Below, piece by piece: positions 4,895-6,031 of a DNA stretch of 6,031 nt. Each line of letters starts with the position of its first letter. The first letter of the stretch is position 1. Source of the DNA: Treponema sp. (GTDB taxonomy: Bacteria > Spirochaetota > Spirochaetia > Treponematales > Treponemataceae); NCBI GenBank assembly GCA_022510885.1, contig JAFLSP010000108.1, forward strand, positions 1-6,031, written 5' to 3'. The notes beneath the pieces were generated by a model that worked only from the letters and a program-made list of their open reading frames with translations, did no database searches and was not told where the DNA came from. The position numbers and the translations under genes were made by a program.

Positions 4895-6031
4895 ATGAAA
4901 AGATTGGCGAAATGTGCTGTACTGCTTGCGTTTGCCTTAGCATTCGCAAGTTGTAGCAACGATTCGGGACCTTGGGATTCTGGCAACAATAATGGATCGG
5001 GGTCATTCACGGGAAACGGTAGTTCTGGTTCTGGTTCTGGCGAGGGCGAGGTCATCGGCTCAAAAGAGGATTTGACCAAAGCCGTGAAGGCTATCATCAA
5101 AGAATACTACGAGTTCGCTAGCAATATCAGTGGTAAAAATTCTCGCGCTGCATCACCTGCGACGAAAAATGAGGTTGCCGGTCAGTTAAAAGATGCGTTT
5201 GATGTCATCTACAATCCGTTCAAAGACGAAGATTTGGGAAAAAGCATTGTGAAGCTGTTCCTGGGTGAGGGCGCGAGCAAAGATGTTAACTTGGAAGGAA
5301 AAATCGACCTTGCAAATATCAAGCCCTCGGTCGGTGTCGATGCCTATATTGATTTTATCAATCATGCAAATGATACAAGGGGTGAAGGAAATAACAGCTA
5401 CACGAAAGAAACATATTTTGGTGACAACTATAAGACAGTGATGGACTTCCTTGGCGTTGCAGACAAATATGCCTCAATTCCTAAACTGTACGTGTTCGGA
5501 GAGTTTAATGTCAACACGGGCAATTCCCAGAACTATGCTTCTGGCACGGCACAACTCAACGCAGAAGTCGAAGTAACCAATATTAACGCCTTGATTCCGG
5601 AATTGTTTAAGGTGTATAACGACAATATCGGAAACATATCCGTTCCTGCGTCCGCAAATCTCCCGGTGACAGCGGTCAAACCGTTCGTCAATGTTAATGC
5701 AAACGTTGCCCTGTCAAAAACGAACTACGATGCTTTGGTCAAAGTGTTCGAAGATATGCCGGGTTGGGGTGATGAGCCGGTACGAGATTGGGATTATTCA
5801 TTGTATCCTAATCCTTCTGATTATGACGATCAGGCTGCATACGATAAAGCAATCGATGCGTATTGGCAAGCGTATTGGCAAAATGATGCAGAGTGGAATG
5901 CGAAATATGATGCATACGTAGCAGAGCACAGAGAAGAGCTGGCAGATTACTTTAAGAAAGCTACCTACTCAGGCTCATACTCAGGCAAAATCAACGCGGG
6001 GGTCTCCACCACAGTCACGAGCAGCGCGGAC
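4895..6031 (+). CDS. Putative surface lipoprotein, unknown function (3' end outside window)
   Basis: The frame is open for 379 codons from ATG 4895 to the window edge, with AAGGAG (4882-4887) 7 nt upstream. The first 20 residues are a lipoprotein signal: basic MKRLAK, a hydrophobic core, then FASC with the lipidated Cys20. Phe at -3 and Ser at -1 fit the relaxed spirochaetal lipobox better than the E. coli one. Residues 21-52 are a Gly/Ser/Asn-rich linker. The rest alternates predicted helices with strands of alternating polarity (for example FGEFNV, AQLNAEVEV, VNVNANVAL, GKINAGVSTTV). A segment at about 309-355 is rich in Tyr and Trp, with a hydrophobic residue every seven positions (Ile320, Tyr327, Trp334, Tyr341). 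I recognise no family. Base composition is lower in G+C than the upstream genes, as expected for a fast-evolving surface gene or one acquired by transfer. The promoter G tract suggests switchable expression. The ORF is firm; the function is unknown. Confidence 0.87.
   Translation, partial: MKRLAKCAVLLAFALAFASCSNDSGPWDSGNNNGSGSFTGNGSSGSGSGEGEVIGSKEDLTKAVKAIIKEYYEFASNISGKNSRAASPATKNEVAGQLKDAFDVIYNPFKDEDLGKSIVKLFLGEGASKDVNLEGKIDLANIKPSVGVDAYIDFINHANDTRGEGNNSYTKETYFGDNYKTVMDFLGVADKYASIPKLYVFGEFNVNTGNSQNYASGTAQLNAEVEVTNINALIPELFKVYNDNIGNISVPASANLPVTAVKPFVNVNANVALSKTNYDALVKVFEDMPGWGDEPVRDWDYSLYPNPSDYDDQAAYDKAIDAYWQAYWQNDAEWNAKYDAYVAEHREELADYFKKATYSGSYSGKINAGVSTTVTSSAD
5023..5040 (+). repeat. Three tandem TTCTGG units in the lipoprotein linker
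   Basis: TTCTGG is repeated three times in direct succession and encodes Ser-Gly dipeptides in the flexible linker after the lipidated Cys. Units are 6 bp, so gain or loss would change linker length without shifting the frame. Confidence 0.7.

Noticed and set aside
5691..5921. Short frame inside the lipoprotein gene in another reading frame
   Set aside because: It is Met/Ile/Arg-rich, has no family features, and is embedded in a 379-codon frame with a proper SD and signal peptide.

Overview
The window is a compact, gene-dense bacterial chromosome segment. Seven protein genes are supported: six complete and one cut by the right edge. I suspect a spirochaete of the Treponema type (moderate confidence, no marker gene). 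The reasons are the relaxed lipobox of the last gene (Phe at -3, Ser at -1), a homopolymeric G tract inside a lipoprotein promoter as in Treponema pallidum tpr genes, and the overall feel of the shikimate kinase and cation transporter sequences. Positions 240-4722 are clearly G+C-rich with G/C-ending codons. The intergenic regions and the last gene are visibly richer in A+T.

Layout. Positions 1-239 hold no gene. They contain two nested dyads built on GTTAC-N5-GTAAC, then an A+T-rich stretch, then two candidate promoters for the first operon. Positions 240-2836 form a three-gene plus-strand operon: a 2-Cys (thioredoxin-type) glutathione peroxidase, a thioredoxin-reductase-like flavoprotein 18 nt downstream, and a cation diffusion facilitator whose start overlaps the previous stop (ATGA). 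The first two genes look like a matched electron-transfer pair for peroxide removal. The third carries an Asn-Asp/Asp-Asp metal site that suggests Mn(II) export, so the operon reads as a redox and metal stress unit.

The minus strand then carries a PrsW-type intramembrane protease (2833-3513). It converges on the transporter so tightly that the two stop codons overlap in CTAG. A divergent 100-nt spacer leads to a plus-strand shikimate kinase family gene (3614-4207), which again converges with a 4-nt stop overlap on a minus-strand SlyD-type prolyl isomerase (4204-4722). The 172-nt spacer 4723-4894 holds the slyD promoter and a strong-looking promoter (TTGACA, 18-nt spacer, TAAGAT) for a lipoprotein gene that starts at 4895 and runs off the window. 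Nine consecutive G residues fill the end of that spacer.

The points I find most interesting are: (1) the G9 tract between -35 and -10 of the lipoprotein promoter, a probable phase-variation switch; (2) three unrelated genes (prsW-like, aroK-like, slyD) whose best -10 hexamer lies only 5-8 nt upstream of the ATG, suggesting leaderless mRNAs; (3) two convergent pairs with identical 4-nt stop overlaps; (4) a reductase lacking the usual NADPH signatures; and (5) a shikimate kinase lacking the substrate-binding Arg. I see no RNA gene, insertion sequence or CRISPR array. All functional statements rest on motifs read by eye; no database search was run.
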